Source of the DNA: Candidatus Nanopelagicales bacterium
GTDB taxonomy: Bacteria > Actinomycetota > Actinomycetes > S36-B12 > CAIYMF01
DNA: 41,804 nt
Assembly (NCBI GenBank): GCA_025456015.1
Contig: JALOLK010000004.1
Coordinates: 1-41,804 of the forward strand
Direction: 5' to 3'
The notes under the pieces are model-generated. The model saw only the letters and a list, made by a program, of their open reading frames with translations, ran no database searches and was not told the origin of the DNA. Shown piece by piece: positions 24,664 through 33,310 of this stretch. Both the position numbers and the translations under genes were made by a program. The number at the start of each line of letters is the position of its first letter. The stretch's first letter is position 1.

Positions 24664-25743
24664 CTACCGGTCCGAGGAGAACCGCACCGCGGTCTCACCC
24701 AGCGCCACGCCGGGCCAGACCCGCGCCCCGGGCACGAGCTCGTTGCCGGGCCCGATCACCGCACGGTCGCCGACGACCACGCCGTCCAGCGTGGCCCCTG
24801 CCCCGATGATCGCCCCAGCGCCCACCGCGCTGTCACGCACGACCGCCCCGGCCGCCACGACCGCACCGTCGAAGAGCACCGAGCCGAGCACCTCGGCGCC
24901 GGCCCCGACCGTGGCCCCCGAGCCCACGACGGTGCCACCGCCCAGGATCGCCTCGGACGACACCTCGGCGCCCGGCAGCACGAGGCTGTCGCCGGTCGGG
25001 CCGGGCACGGCCGGGGAGGGGGCCCGCCCCAGCACGAGGTCGGCCGAGCCGCGGACGAACGCCAGCGGCGTGCCCAGGTCCAGCCAGTACCCGTCGTCGA
25101 CGACCCCCTGCAGCCGGGTGCCGGAGCCGAGCAGCCGTGGGAACGTCTCGCGCTCCACCGACACCGGACGGCCGGCCGGGATCGTGTCGATGACCGAGCG
25201 CCGGAAGACGTAGCAGCCGGCGTTGATCTGGTCGGTGACGATCTCCTCGGGCGTGCTGGGCTTCTCGAGGAACGCAGTGACCCGGCCCTCCTCGTCGGTG
25301 GGCACCAGGCCGAAGGCGCGGGGGTCCGGCACGCGGGTCAGGTAGAGCGTGACCGCGGCCCGGGTCTGCTCGTGCACGCCGAGCAGGTGGGTCAGGTCCA
25401 CGCCTGAGAGCACGTCGCCGTTGAAGACCAGCACCGGGTCGTCCGGGCCCGAGAGCAGGTGCTCGGTCACGTGCCGGATCGCGCCGCCGGTGCCCATCGG
25501 GTGGTCCTCGACGGCGTACACCAGCTCCACCCCGAGCCCAGCGCCGTCACCGAAGTAGTCCCGGAAGACCTCGGCGCGGTACGACGTGCCCAGGATGATC
25601 CGGGTGACGCCCGCCTCCCGGGCCCGCGCGATCTGGTGCTCGGTGCAGGGGACGCCGGCCACGGGCAGCATGGGCTTGGGGGTGTTGATGGTGAGGGGAC
25701 GCAGCCGGGTGCCCTGGCCCCCGACGAGCAGGATGGCTTCCAT
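24664..25743 (-). CDS. manC: Mannose-1-phosphate guanylyltransferase
   Basis: 359 residues. It makes GDP-mannose from GTP and mannose-1-phosphate, following ManB. The N-terminal nucleotidyltransferase domain begins MEAILLVGGQGTRLRPLT with KPMLP next, has VFNGDVLSG (metal Asp) at about 105-113, FLEKP near 160 and INAGCYVF near 178. The C-terminal left-handed beta-helix (about 255-359) shows hexapeptide repeats with many VVGSGA/GAGAEV units. Some annotators call it sugar-1-phosphate nucleotidyltransferase; position matches Rv3264c. Start at 25743 chosen for the family N-terminus and a CACGAT hexamer 7 nt upstream; an ATG three codons earlier (25752) is possible. Confidence 0.9.
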   Translation of the reverse strand: MEAILLVGGQGTRLRPLTINTPKPMLPVAGVPCTEHQIARAREAGVTRIILGTSYRAEVFRDYFGDGAGLGVELVYAVEDHPMGTGGAIRHVTEHLLSGPDDPVLVFNGDVLSGVDLTHLLGVHEQTRAAVTLYLTRVPDPRAFGLVPTDEEGRVTAFLEKPSTPEEIVTDQINAGCYVFRRSVIDTIPAGRPVSVERETFPRLLGSGTRLQGVVDDGYWLDLGTPLAFVRGSADLVLGRAPSPAVPGPTGDSLVLPGAEVSSEAILGGGTVVGSGATVGAGAEVLGSVLFDGAVVAAGAVVRDSAVGAGAIIGAGATLDGVVVGDRAVIGPGNELVPGARVWPGVALGETAVRFSSDR

Positions 25744-25750
25744 GCTGTGC

Positions 25751-25779
25751 ATCGTGGCGCATGCCTTGGTCACATGCAC
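25751..25779 (-). promoter_or_regulatory. manC: Putative promoter/operator of manC
   Basis: CACGAT on the minus strand (25756-25751) lies 7 nt before the ATG at 25743. It overlaps a split inverted repeat, GTGCAT (25747-25752) with ATGCAC (25774-25779). Weak evidence for leaderless transcription and a regulatory site. Confidence 0.3.
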
Positions 25780-25848
25780 CACTCGGCCGGGCGCCCCTGC
25801 GGGACGGGGGTGCGGCTGGTGCGCGGGCGCCCGGCGGGTCGGCGCCGC

Positions 25849-26604
25849 TCAGCCCAGCAGCGCCGCCGCGTCCACCGTGACCGCCTCGATCCCCCGTGTG
25901 GTGGCCGCGGTGTCGGGCGGCAGGCCGGCATCGAGCACGACCGAGCCCCCCAGGAGCAGTGGGAGCACGGCCACCGCCAGCAGCAGGTCGGCGTCCGGCA
26001 CCGTGGCGTCGAGCCAGATCCGAGGCCCGGCTCCGGCGGTCCGGGCGCCCGCTGCCGGCACGTGCCGCGCCAGCAGCGCGGGCCATGGCTGTGCCCGACC
26101 GTGCACGACGAGCACCGCGGCGTCGGCCGCTCCGGGCTCGACCGCCAGCACGTCCGGGTGGGCGCGCGCCTCGAGGCCCACGTCGATGATCCCGCTGGGC
26201 ACGCCGCCGGGGATCGGCATGCCGAACGCGTCGCAGGCGCTGGCCAGCACCTCGTCGGCCCCGGGGTCCGCGCCCGCGGCGAGGCCGGCCAGCGCCGCGG
26301 GGCCGACCAGGCGAACGTCGACCGGGCCGGCCAGGTGGGTGCCCACGTGCGCCCCCACGCTCAGCGCCGCCAGGGTCCAGACCGGCAGCTGCCAGTGCCG
26401 GGGCAGGTCCAGGGAGACCACCCCGCCGGGCGCGAGGCCCACCCCGTCGCGCAGCAGGCCCGCGGCCTTGGCCACCCCGTTGGCGGTGGATCCCACCGAG
26501 AGCTCCGTGCGCCCGCCGGTGCCGTCGTAGTGCGTGACGAAGGGCGCGCCGCGATCGGGCCGGCCGAGCAGCAGCTCGTACGGCGTCGGGGCCGGCCGGG
26601 TCAT
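25849..26604 (-). CDS. TIGR03089 family protein (truncated acyl-CoA synthetase-like)
   Basis: 251 residues. The N-terminus MTRPAPTPYELLLGRPDRGAPFVTHYD and the following RTELSVGSTANGVAKAAGLLRDGVGLAPGG resemble the start of AMP-forming acyl/aryl-CoA ligases. The gene ends where their adenylate-forming core would begin, and the family's P-loop and catalytic Lys are absent, so it is unlikely to activate an acid by itself. This short actinobacterial family (TIGR03089) is usually found beside the LCP protein gene, as here. Function unknown. The ATG overlaps the amidase stop (ATGA). Confidence 0.85.
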   Translation of the reverse strand: MTRPAPTPYELLLGRPDRGAPFVTHYDGTGGRTELSVGSTANGVAKAAGLLRDGVGLAPGGVVSLDLPRHWQLPVWTLAALSVGAHVGTHLAGPVDVRLVGPAALAGLAAGADPGADEVLASACDAFGMPIPGGVPSGIIDVGLEARAHPDVLAVEPGAADAAVLVVHGRAQPWPALLARHVPAAGARTAGAGPRIWLDATVPDADLLLAVAVLPLLLGGSVVLDAGLPPDTAATTRGIEAVTVDAAALLG

Positions 26605-29543
26605 CGCCGCACGCGCACCGTGTCGGCCTTCGAGGCCTTGGTCCCCACCACGATGCGCCAGGCCCCGGTGCGCTCGGCCTTGGCGCGGGCGGTGGCTCGA
26701 CCCTTGGTCGTGGTGCCGGTCGCGACGGTGGCGTAGCGCGAGGCTCCCGACGCCCGGAACTGCACGACGAACGGGACCCCGGCCGGGACCTTGCGGTACG
26801 TCGCCCCGCTGGTGCGCACCGTCACCTTCGCGGTGACCTTGAGGGTGCGTCCGGCACGCACCGGCTCCGGGCTGGCGTTGGCCCGGGCCACCTTGTAGCT
26901 GGCCGGGCGGGGGGCCGGCGCCGGCGCGCCCACCGCGACGCCGGGGGGCGCCCACGGCAGGCCGAGCAGCACCCGGCTGGTCGCGCCGAGCACGTCGTCG
27001 GCCAGCCAGCCCCGGGAGACGGGCGTGGTGGTGGCCCCGATCCGCGGACGGGCCCGCAGGGCGTCGGCGACCGCCACGCTGAGCACGGGAGCGGTGCTGA
27101 ACAGCACGGGCACCCCCGCGGCGGCAGCGACCGGGGCGGCAGCCCAGCCACCCGGATCGACCGGCAGCAGCATCGCGCTGGCCACCTCGGCTGGGAAGGC
27201 CGCGGCCACGGCCACGCCAGCCCCGACGGCGTCGCCTGCGGCGATCCGCCGCCAGCTCAGGCCGGCCAGGGCCGGGCCGACAGCGGCGTCGGGCAGGCTG
27301 TCGCCGGGGGCCACGACGGTGACCGAGCCGCGACCGGTCGCCGCCGCAGCCGTCTCCGCGGGCACCGTGCCGGCGGCAGAGAGCAGCAGCGGCCAGGCGT
27401 TGGCGGCGGCCAGGGCGGCCCCGGCCACGGCATGGGCGGGCGAGCCGTCGGGGGCGGCGAGCACGGCTGGGCGACCGGGCAGCTCGGCGGCGACCGCGGC
27501 TGCGGTGGCCGCCGGTGTCGGGCCGGCGATCCGGCGCACCCGGATGCCCAGGGCGGCCACGGCGTCCGCGGCCGCAGCGGGCACGACGTCCGGGCCGCCG
27601 ACGACGACCACGTCGGTCACGCCGCGGGCGCGCAACTCGGTGCTCACCTCACCGGCCAGGGCGCTGCCGGTGGTGAGCAGCAGCGGGGCGCCGAGGCTGC
27701 GGGCCAACGGGGCGGCGGCCAGCCCTGCGGCCGTGGCCGCCGTCGTGGTCGCCGCGCCGGTCAGCACCGCGGTGCGCGCGCCCGGCGCCTGGATGCGGCC
27801 CCAGAGCACGGAGGTGCCGGCCGTGGTGTCCCCCACCACCCGGCTCGCGTTGGCACAGGGTCCCCAGGCACCGCCCGGCACCGGGGCGACCGCCAGCGTG
27901 GCCACGCCGCGCGCCGGCAGCGCGGTGCCGTCCGCAGCGACGGCCCAGACCCGCACCGTGTAGGTCGCCGGGGGGACCGGCTGGCCGGCGGCGTCGCGCA
28001 GGTCCCAGCTGAAGGGCAGCGCTCCGGCGGGCGCCGCGCCCCCGCCGATGGTGCGCACCGGGGTGTCCGAGCACGGGCTGAGGATCTCGGCGGTCCAGCT
28101 CGACACGGGCACGGTGGTGCTCGCCGTGAAGGACGCCCCCGCGCTGCCGGCCTGCACGGTGCGCCCGGTCGGGGACGCGGCGGTGAGCGCGACGTCGGAG
28201 GCCCCGGCGGCCGCCGAGCGGATGGATCCCAGCTGCGCCTGCAGGCTGGTGCCGGGGCAGGCGGTGTAGTTCACCATCTGGTGGCTGGACACCGCCGGCA
28301 GGGTCGCGATGGAGCCCTTGGGGTAGCGCGTGGCCTTGATGTAGCCGGCCGACTCCAGGCGCACCGTCGCGCCGGGGTTCACGCCGTGCAGGCCCAGCTT
28401 CCACGCGAAGAGCTGCGCGATCGAGCCCCGGATCGCCGCCATGTCGCCGCTCGGCGGGGTGAACGTCGAGAAGTTGCCCAGGGCCACCACGGCGAAGGTG
28501 TGGGCGTTGAACCCCGCGGTGTGCCCGCCGAGCACCGGCTGGTCGATGCCGCCGGCCCGGCCCTCGTAGAGCCGGCCGAACCGGTCGACGACGAAGTTGT
28601 AGTCGATGTCGGAGTGGCCCAGCGACTTCGTGTGGTAGGCGTAGATCGCGCGGACCTGGGCGGCCGCCTGCGCCGGCGAGTAGTTCGACGTCGAGGCCGT
28701 GTGGTGGACGAACCCCGCCTTGAGGTTGCTGGTGTAGATCGGCGCCCGGTTGCGCCACGACTCGTTGGCGCCCCACTGGGCCCGGGTGATGATCGGTGGC
28801 TGGCCGATGGCGGCAGCGCGGACCTGGCCGCGGCGGTCGTCCGAGGGGGCGCTGGGCGCGTCCACGAGGGTGATGCGGGTCCCCTTGGGCAGGCGACCGG
28901 TCGGGGTGTCGATGCGCACCTGCACGCGGGTGGCGCTGCGGGTGAGCATCGGCTCGCTGCCGAACCGGGCACGGCGGGCCTCGGCCGTGCCCGGATCCGG
29001 GCCGTGGTCGGCCTCGACGTGCAGGGTGGTCCAGCGCGTCCAGCGGCCGGCCTCGCGCACGCGCACCTGGATGGTCGAGCCCGCCGGGAAGGGCCGGTCC
29101 GCGGCCACCGCGACGAGCTCGGCGGGCCGGCGCACCGGCAGGCTCACCGCGGCAGCGGGCTTGACGTCGACGGGCGCGGCACCGGTGCCGGACGCCTGCA
29201 GCTGGCCCGTCGTGTGCGCGTGGTCGTCGTGGGCATCCTCGGGCCGCGGGGCTGCGGCGAGCACGCGCCGGTCGATGCCGGCGAGCTCGAGCTGGGCCAC
29301 GCGCGGCTGGCGCACGTCGGCTGCGGGCTGGGCGCTCGGGGCGGCGGCCGGGCTCCCGGTGCGCGGGGAGGCCTGGCCCGGCACGCCGGCTGCCGCACCC
29401 GCGCCTGCTCCGGCCGGGGCCGTGCCGGCGGCACCGGCGACACCCAGCGGGGCGAGCACCACCGCGGGCACCAGCAGGCCCGCCAGCAGCGCGCCCAGGG
29501 CGCGGCGGCGGTGCGCGGCTGGGCTGGGTCCTGCAGTGGGCAT
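26601..29543 (-). CDS. Secreted N-acetylmuramoyl-L-alanine amidase (PGRP type) with C-terminal cell-wall-binding-2-like region
   Basis: 980 residues from an ATG with a GGGAGG Shine-Dalgarno. A signal peptide (about 1-37, twin Arg plus a long hydrophobic run) is followed by a disordered Ala/Pro/Gly region. The PGRP/Amidase_2 domain (about 245-430) starts ITRAQWGANESW. Zinc ligands are His in GFVHHTA and His and Cys in SSHQMVNYTACPG, and HSDIDYNFVVDRFGRLYEGR and VLGGHTAGFNAHTFAVVALGNF are conserved. It should cut the bond between MurNAc and L-Ala in peptidoglycan. Next come a FlgD-like module (FSWDLRDAAGQPVPPATYTVRVW) and about 300 residues of repeats of the cell-wall-binding-2 type (VLTGAATTTAATAAGLAAAPLA; VTDVVVVGGPDVVPAAAADAV). 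It diverges from the LCP gene and is a plausible MtrA target. Confidence 0.93.
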   Translation of the reverse strand: MPTAGPSPAAHRRRALGALLAGLLVPAVVLAPLGVAGAAGTAPAGAGAGAAAGVPGQASPRTGSPAAAPSAQPAADVRQPRVAQLELAGIDRRVLAAAPRPEDAHDDHAHTTGQLQASGTGAAPVDVKPAAAVSLPVRRPAELVAVAADRPFPAGSTIQVRVREAGRWTRWTTLHVEADHGPDPGTAEARRARFGSEPMLTRSATRVQVRIDTPTGRLPKGTRITLVDAPSAPSDDRRGQVRAAAIGQPPIITRAQWGANESWRNRAPIYTSNLKAGFVHHTASTSNYSPAQAAAQVRAIYAYHTKSLGHSDIDYNFVVDRFGRLYEGRAGGIDQPVLGGHTAGFNAHTFAVVALGNFSTFTPPSGDMAAIRGSIAQLFAWKLGLHGVNPGATVRLESAGYIKATRYPKGSIATLPAVSSHQMVNYTACPGTSLQAQLGSIRSAAAGASDVALTAASPTGRTVQAGSAGASFTASTTVPVSSWTAEILSPCSDTPVRTIGGGAAPAGALPFSWDLRDAAGQPVPPATYTVRVWAVAADGTALPARGVATLAVAPVPGGAWGPCANASRVVGDTTAGTSVLWGRIQAPGARTAVLTGAATTTAATAAGLAAAPLARSLGAPLLLTTGSALAGEVSTELRARGVTDVVVVGGPDVVPAAAADAVAALGIRVRRIAGPTPAATAAAVAAELPGRPAVLAAPDGSPAHAVAGAALAAANAWPLLLSAAGTVPAETAAAATGRGSVTVVAPGDSLPDAAVGPALAGLSWRRIAAGDAVGAGVAVAAAFPAEVASAMLLPVDPGGWAAAPVAAAAGVPVLFSTAPVLSVAVADALRARPRIGATTTPVSRGWLADDVLGATSRVLLGLPWAPPGVAVGAPAPAPRPASYKVARANASPEPVRAGRTLKVTAKVTVRTSGATYRKVPAGVPFVVQFRASGASRYATVATGTTTKGRATARAKAERTGAWRIVVGTKASKADTVRVRR

Positions 29544-29554
29544 CTCGACCTCCC

Positions 29555-29572
29555 GCCCGGGCTTCCCCGGGC
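29555..29572 (-). promoter_or_regulatory. Hairpin in the amidase 5' leader, next to the Shine-Dalgarno
   Basis: GCCCGGG, 4-nt loop, CCCGGGC: a perfect 7-bp stem ending 1-2 nt from the Shine-Dalgarno of the amidase. With smaller hairpins further upstream it makes the ~114-nt leader strongly structured. It could limit translation. I do not recognise a c-di-AMP (ydaO) riboswitch core. Confidence 0.4.
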
Positions 29573-29663
29573 CCGTCACGTCAGAGCATGGACGTCCTGC
29601 AGTCTGGCCTGCCGGCCCGCGGAATCCGAGCCGCGCATCATCACATTCCGTGACGGAACGGGC

Positions 29664-29692
29664 AGTTTACGCAGGGTTACCGTGGCAGTCAC
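29664..29692 (-). promoter_or_regulatory. Promoter of the amidase gene
   Basis: On the minus strand GTGACT (29692-29687), a 17-bp spacer, then TAAACT (29669-29664), fair -35 and -10 matches. It overlaps the opposite-strand promoter of the LCP gene. Confidence 0.5.
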
Positions 29693-29693
29693 G

Positions 29694-29699
29694 TACCCT
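29694..29699 (+). promoter_or_regulatory. -10-like hexamer of leaderless LCP gene
   Basis: TACCCT lies 6 nt before the GTG at 29706; no Shine-Dalgarno is present. Directly adjacent to the amidase -35, so the two promoters cannot easily be used at once. Confidence 0.45.
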
Positions 29700-29705
29700 T
29701 ATGGG

Positions 29706-31106
29706 GTGTCGGGACGTCATCGGGTGCTGCGGGTCATGGCCGGGCTGGCCTCGGCCGGCGCACTGGCCCTGACCGTCGCCGCCGGGTCGGCCACCGTCGC
29801 GGCCAACCACCTCTCGGGCAACATCACGACGATCGACATCTCCGACCAGGTCGGCGAGCGGCCCACCGCCGAGGACGACTTCGGCGACCTGGCCAGCGGT
29901 CCGCTCACCGTGCTGCTCATGGGCTCGGACCAGCGCACCGGCAAGGGCAACGGCGGGTTCGGCTTCTTCGAGGGCGCCCGCTCCGACACCACGATGCTGC
30001 TGCACCTGTACGCCGACCGGCAGTCCGCCGTGCTCGTGAGCATCCCGCGCGACACGGTGCTGGACCTGCCGGCGTGCAAGGGCCCCGACGGTGAGCGGCT
30101 GGCGCCGGTGCGCGACCGCTTCAACCAGGCCTTCGACCGCGGCGGCCCGGGGTGCACGGTGAAGACCGTGGAGCAGATGACCGGCCTGAACATCGACCAC
30201 TTCGTGGTGCTGGACTTCAACGGCTTCAAGCAGACCATCGACGCCCTCGGCGGGGTCGAGGTGTGCCTGACCCGCCCGCTCGAGGACTGGCGCAGCGGCA
30301 TCGACCTGCCGGCGGGTCGCTCCCGCGTGGACGGCGAGGACGCGCTGGCCTTCGTGCGGGTGCGCCACAACATCGGCGACGGCTCGGACATCAGCCGGAT
30401 CAACCGCCAGCAGCTGTTCCTGTCCTCCCTGGTCCAAGAGGTGACCGGCTCTGGCCTGCTCACCGACCCGGTGCGGCTGTGGCGGGTGCTCGACGAGGCG
30501 AGCAGCTCGATCGCGACCGACCCGGCGATGGCCGACACCCGGGGCCTGCTCGCGCTGGCCAGGAGCGTCTCGGGCCTGCGCCCCGACGACCTGACGTTCG
30601 TCACGCTGCCCTGGGTGCCCAACGACGACGGCGCGACGATCCTGGTCGACGAGGAGCGCGCCGCGCCGATCTGGGAGGCGCTGCGCACCGAGCAGCCCTG
30701 GCCCCCGCCGCCCACGAAGGGCGCTGACGGCCGGGCGCTGACCGTGGCCCCCGGCGACATCGTGGTCGACGTGCACAACGCGACCGGGACCGAGGGCGTG
30801 GGCTCGCAGGCGGCCAACGACCTCGCGGCCGAGGGCTTCGCGGTCGGCGTGGTCGACGCCCGGCAGGAGCCCGCACAGCGCACCACGATCCGGCACGCCC
30901 CAGACCAGCTCGAGGCCGCCCGCACCCTGCAGGCCGCCGTGCCCGGCGCCGTGCTGCGCGCCGACGCCGACCTCGGCGAGCGCCTCGACCTCACCCTCGG
31001 GGCGGGCTACGACGGCGTCGAGGACATCCGCGTCAAGGCCAAGGGCACCACCGAGGCCGACCGTGACGGCGCCTCCACCGCCGACCAGGACATCTGCACG
31101 GGCTGA
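29706..31106 (+). CDS. LytR-CpsA-Psr (LCP) family wall-polymer ligase
   Basis: 466 residues. A short cytoplasmic start and one membrane anchor (about 9-32) are followed by an extracytoplasmic LCP domain (about 63-260). Conserved charged residues sit in LLMGSDQR (Asp75, Arg77), [10 protein letters not shown] (Asp94) and VSIPRDT (Arg115, Asp116), with [10 protein letters not shown] and [12 protein letters not shown] later. These bind the polyprenyl diphosphate of the substrate. A LytR_C domain (about 349-440) starts [19 protein letters not shown] enzymes transfer teichoic acid, arabinogalactan or capsule chains from lipid carriers to peptidoglycan; the right-hand island may supply the polymer. 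GTG chosen because TACCCT lies 6 nt upstream and the anchor follows directly. Confidence 0.94.
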   Translation: MSGRHRVLRVMAGLASAGALALTVAAGSATVAANHLSGNITTIDISDQVGERPTAEDDFGDLASGPLTVLLMGSDQRTGKGNGGFGFFEGARSDTTMLLHLYADRQSAVLVSIPRDTVLDLPACKGPDGERLAPVRDRFNQAFDRGGPGCTVKTVEQMTGLNIDHFVVLDFNGFKQTIDALGGVEVCLTRPLEDWRSGIDLPAGRSRVDGEDALAFVRVRHNIGDGSDISRINRQQLFLSSLVQEVTGSGLLTDPVRLWRVLDEASSSIATDPAMADTRGLLALARSVSGLRPDDLTFVTLPWVPNDDGATILVDEERAAPIWEALRTEQPWPPPPTKGADGRALTVAPGDIVVDVHNATGTEGVGSQAANDLAAEGFAVGVVDARQEPAQRTTIRHAPDQLEAARTLQAAVPGAVLRADADLGERLDLTLGAGYDGVEDIRVKAKGTTEADRDGASTADQDICTG

Positions 31107-31130
31107 TCCGCCGGCGTCCCTGCGCAGCCG

Positions 31131-31143
31131 GGGCCGCGGGCCC
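31131..31143 (+). terminator. Short hairpin after the LCP gene
   Basis: GGGCC, 3-nt loop, GGCCC, 25 nt after the LCP stop. No T-run. Possible terminator; weak. Confidence 0.3.
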
Positions 31144-31176
31144 TCCGCCAGCCCCTTCGGCGCGAGGTGCGAGCGC

Positions 31177-31182
31177 TATCGT
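31177..31182 (+). promoter_or_regulatory. -10 box of the CoA-transferase operon
   Basis: TATCGT fits TANNNT. No clear -35 is seen at 16-18 bp. Transcription would begin near 31189 and leave a short leader with a perfect AGGAGG (31204-31209). Confidence 0.45.
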
Positions 31183-31214
31183 GGCGAGCACCGACGAGCC
31201 AGCAGGAGGATCGC

Positions 31215-31994
31215 GTGGACAAGACCGTGCCCAGCGCCGTCGCAGCGGTCGCCGACATCCCCGATGGGGCGCGGTTGGCGGTCGGCGGGTTCGGCCTGTG
31301 CGGCATCCCCAGCGCCCTCATCGCGGCCCTGCTCGACCAGGGCACGACCGACCTCGACGTGGTGAGCAACAACTGCGGGGTGGACGACTGGGGCCTGGGC
31401 CTGCTGCTCGCCCAGCGCCGGATCCGGCGGATGACCTCCAGCTACGTCGGCGAGAACAAGGAGTTCGAGCGGCAGTTCCTCTCCGGCGAGCTCGAGGTGG
31501 AGCTCACGCCGCAGGGCACCCTGGCCGAGCGGCTGCGTGCCGGCGGCGCGGGCATCCCCGCCTTCTTCACCCCGGCCGGGGTCGGCACCCAGGTGGCCGA
31601 TGGCGGCCTGCCCTGGCGCTACGACGGCGCGGGGGGCGTGGCGGTCGCCTCGCCGGCCAAGGAGACCCGCGAGTTCGACGGGCGCCTGTACGTCATGGAG
31701 CGGGGCATCACGGCCGACTTCGCCCTCGTGCGCGCCAGCGTGGCCGACACGACGGGCAACTGCGTGTTCCACGCCAGCACGCGCAACTTCAACCCACTGG
31801 CCGCGATGGCCGGGCGGATCACGATCGTGGAGGCCGAGCAGGTGGTGGCGCCGGGCGAGCTGGACCCGGAGTCGATCCACCTGCCGGGGATCTTCGTACA
31901 GCGCGTGCTGCCCCTCGGGCCGCAGGACGTCGCGGCCAAGCGGATCGAGCGCCGGACCGTGCGCCGGGACACCACCGAGGAGGCGAGCGCCTGA
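31215..31994 (+). CDS. scoA: 3-oxoacid CoA-transferase, subunit A
   Basis: 259 residues. Alpha subunit of a class I CoA-transferase (succinyl-CoA:3-ketoacid type) that moves CoA between succinate and acetoacetate, a step in ketone body and branched-chain breakdown. Landmarks: [12 protein letters not shown] near residue 17, [16 protein letters not shown] near 48, and the [53 protein letters not shown] core at about 75-127. The GTG start has a perfect AGGAGG 5 nt upstream; starts further upstream lack one. It overlaps subunit B by one base (TGATG). The enzyme is metabolic and out of theme with the surrounding wall genes. Confidence 0.95.
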   Translation: MDKTVPSAVAAVADIPDGARLAVGGFGLCGIPSALIAALLDQGTTDLDVVSNNCGVDDWGLGLLLAQRRIRRMTSSYVGENKEFERQFLSGELEVELTPQGTLAERLRAGGAGIPAFFTPAGVGTQVADGGLPWRYDGAGGVAVASPAKETREFDGRLYVMERGITADFALVRASVADTTGNCVFHASTRNFNPLAAMAGRITIVEAEQVVAPGELDPESIHLPGIFVQRVLPLGPQDVAAKRIERRTVRRDTTEEASA

Positions 31995-32632
31995 TGGCCC
32001 TCACCCGTGAGCAGCTGGCCGCCCGCGTGGCCCAGGAGCTCGTCGACGGCCAGTACGTGAACCTGGGCATCGGCCTGCCGACGCTGGTGCCGAACTACCT
32101 GCCACCCGGGGTGTCGGTCGTGCTGCAGAGCGAGAACGGGATCCTCGGCGTCGGGCCCTACCCGACCGAGGCCGAGGTGGACCCCGACCTCATCAACGCG
32201 GGCAAGGAGACCGTCACGATCCTGCCCGGGGCCAGCTACTTCGACTCGTCGCTGTCGTTCGGCATGATCCGCGGCGGCCACGTCGACGCCGCGATCCTCG
32301 GCGCCATGCAGGTCTCGGCCCGCGGCGACCTGGCCAACTGGATGATCCCCGGCAAGATGGTGAAGGGCATGGGCGGGGCGATGGACCTCGTGCACGGCGC
32401 CAAGCGCGTCATCGTGATGATGGAGCACGTCGCCCGCGACGGCTCGCACAAGATCGTCGACGAGTGCACCCTGCCGCTCACCGGCCTGGGCGTGGTCCAG
32501 CGGATCATCACCGACCTGGCCGTGCTCGACGTCGAGGCCGAGGGACTGGTCCTGCGCGAGCTCGCGCCGGGGGTCACGGTCGACGAGGTGCGCGCTGCAA
32601 CCGGCCCCGCCATCGTCGACGCCCTCCCCTGA
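31994..32632 (+). CDS. scoB: 3-oxoacid CoA-transferase, subunit B
   Basis: 212 residues. Beta subunit carrying the catalytic glutamate, Glu47 in [11 protein letters not shown], which forms the glutamyl-CoA thioester intermediate. Also present: [16 protein letters not shown] near 22-37, the [32 protein letters not shown] core and [17 protein letters not shown]. It starts in the last base of scoA, giving equal expression. Length and motifs are complete. It converges on the methyltransferase gene with a 7-bp gap. Confidence 0.95.
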   Translation: MALTREQLAARVAQELVDGQYVNLGIGLPTLVPNYLPPGVSVVLQSENGILGVGPYPTEAEVDPDLINAGKETVTILPGASYFDSSLSFGMIRGGHVDAAILGAMQVSARGDLANWMIPGKMVKGMGGAMDLVHGAKRVIVMMEHVARDGSHKIVDECTLPLTGLGVVQRIITDLAVLDVEAEGLVLRELAPGVTVDEVRAATGPAIVDALP

Positions 32633-32639
32633 CCCGCGA

Positions 32640-33161
32640 TCAGCGGCGGTGCGAGCGCCAGGGCTGCGGCACGATCGCCGGCACCCGGCAGGCGTAGACC
32701 GCGAACTGCCAGCCGAACTTGGCCTGCAGCAGCATGTCCTCGAACGCGGCCTTGGCGGTGAGCACCACGACCAGCCCGACCGTGGCCAGCACCGCCAGCA
32801 GCCGCCCGGTCGACAGCACGACGCCCAGCGCGGCCAGCAGCACGGCGAGGTACATCGGGTGGCGGATGACGCCGTAGATGCCGTTCGTGCGCAGCTGCGC
32901 CTGCTCGCCCGGGACAGGGTGCACGCGCAGGTCCCGACCCATCGCCAGCAGCGCGAGCAGCCCGACCAGTGCCGCCAACCCCAGGCTCACCAGGCCGGCG
33001 ACGCGCAGCCCCGACCACAGCACCGGGCCCAGCGGCACGAGGACCAGCCCCAGCAGCGTGAACTGGGCCACCACCAGGGCGGTGCCGATGAGCCGCTTGC
33101 GCTCCCGGTTCGGGCGGTTGGCCAGCAGGCCCCGCGCCTGGGTCGGGCTGCTCATGGCCAT
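32640..33161 (-). CDS. ICMT/PEMT-like membrane methyltransferase
   Basis: 173 residues with four or five hydrophobic segments. The signature NGIYGVIRHPMYLAVLL (about 112-128), followed by AAFEDMLLQAKFGWQFAVYACRVPAIVP, is that of the isoprenylcysteine carboxyl methyltransferase/phospholipid methyltransferase superfamily, whose members use S-adenosylmethionine at the membrane. In bacteria the substrates are mostly unknown lipids or small molecules, so I do not assign one. ATG chosen at 33161, with GGAGG about 5 nt upstream; a second ATG at 33155 is possible. Confidence 0.82.
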   Translation of the reverse strand: MAMSSPTQARGLLANRPNRERKRLIGTALVVAQFTLLGLVLVPLGPVLWSGLRVAGLVSLGLAALVGLLALLAMGRDLRVHPVPGEQAQLRTNGIYGVIRHPMYLAVLLAALGVVLSTGRLLAVLATVGLVVVLTAKAAFEDMLLQAKFGWQFAVYACRVPAIVPQPWRSHRR

Positions 33162-33297
33162 GGCGTCCTCCAGTCCCCCGTCGGTCGGCCCGCCCGCTCC
33201 CGGCAGGGGTGCACGGGTGGGCCCCGGACGCCAGCCAGCATAGGAGGCCGCCCCGGCCCGCGACCAGCCACCCTGCCCCGTCGCGTGCTCGGTGGGG

Positions 33298-33303
33298 CAC
33301 AAT
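33298..33303 (+). promoter_or_regulatory. -10-like hexamer of the first CDP-glycerol transferase gene
   Basis: CACAAT, 7 nt before the GTG at 33311. No Shine-Dalgarno. A similar GACAAT occurs at 34769-34774 upstream of the nucleotidyltransferase gene, which in contrast has a leader with a Shine-Dalgarno. Confidence 0.35.
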
Positions 33304-33310
33304 GCGGGCC

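Noticed and set aside
29544-29660. c-di-AMP (ydaO) riboswitch before the amidase gene
   Set aside because: Cell-wall hydrolase genes of actinobacteria often carry it, but the leader is too short and lacks the conserved GGGGGA/GAA-type core elements.
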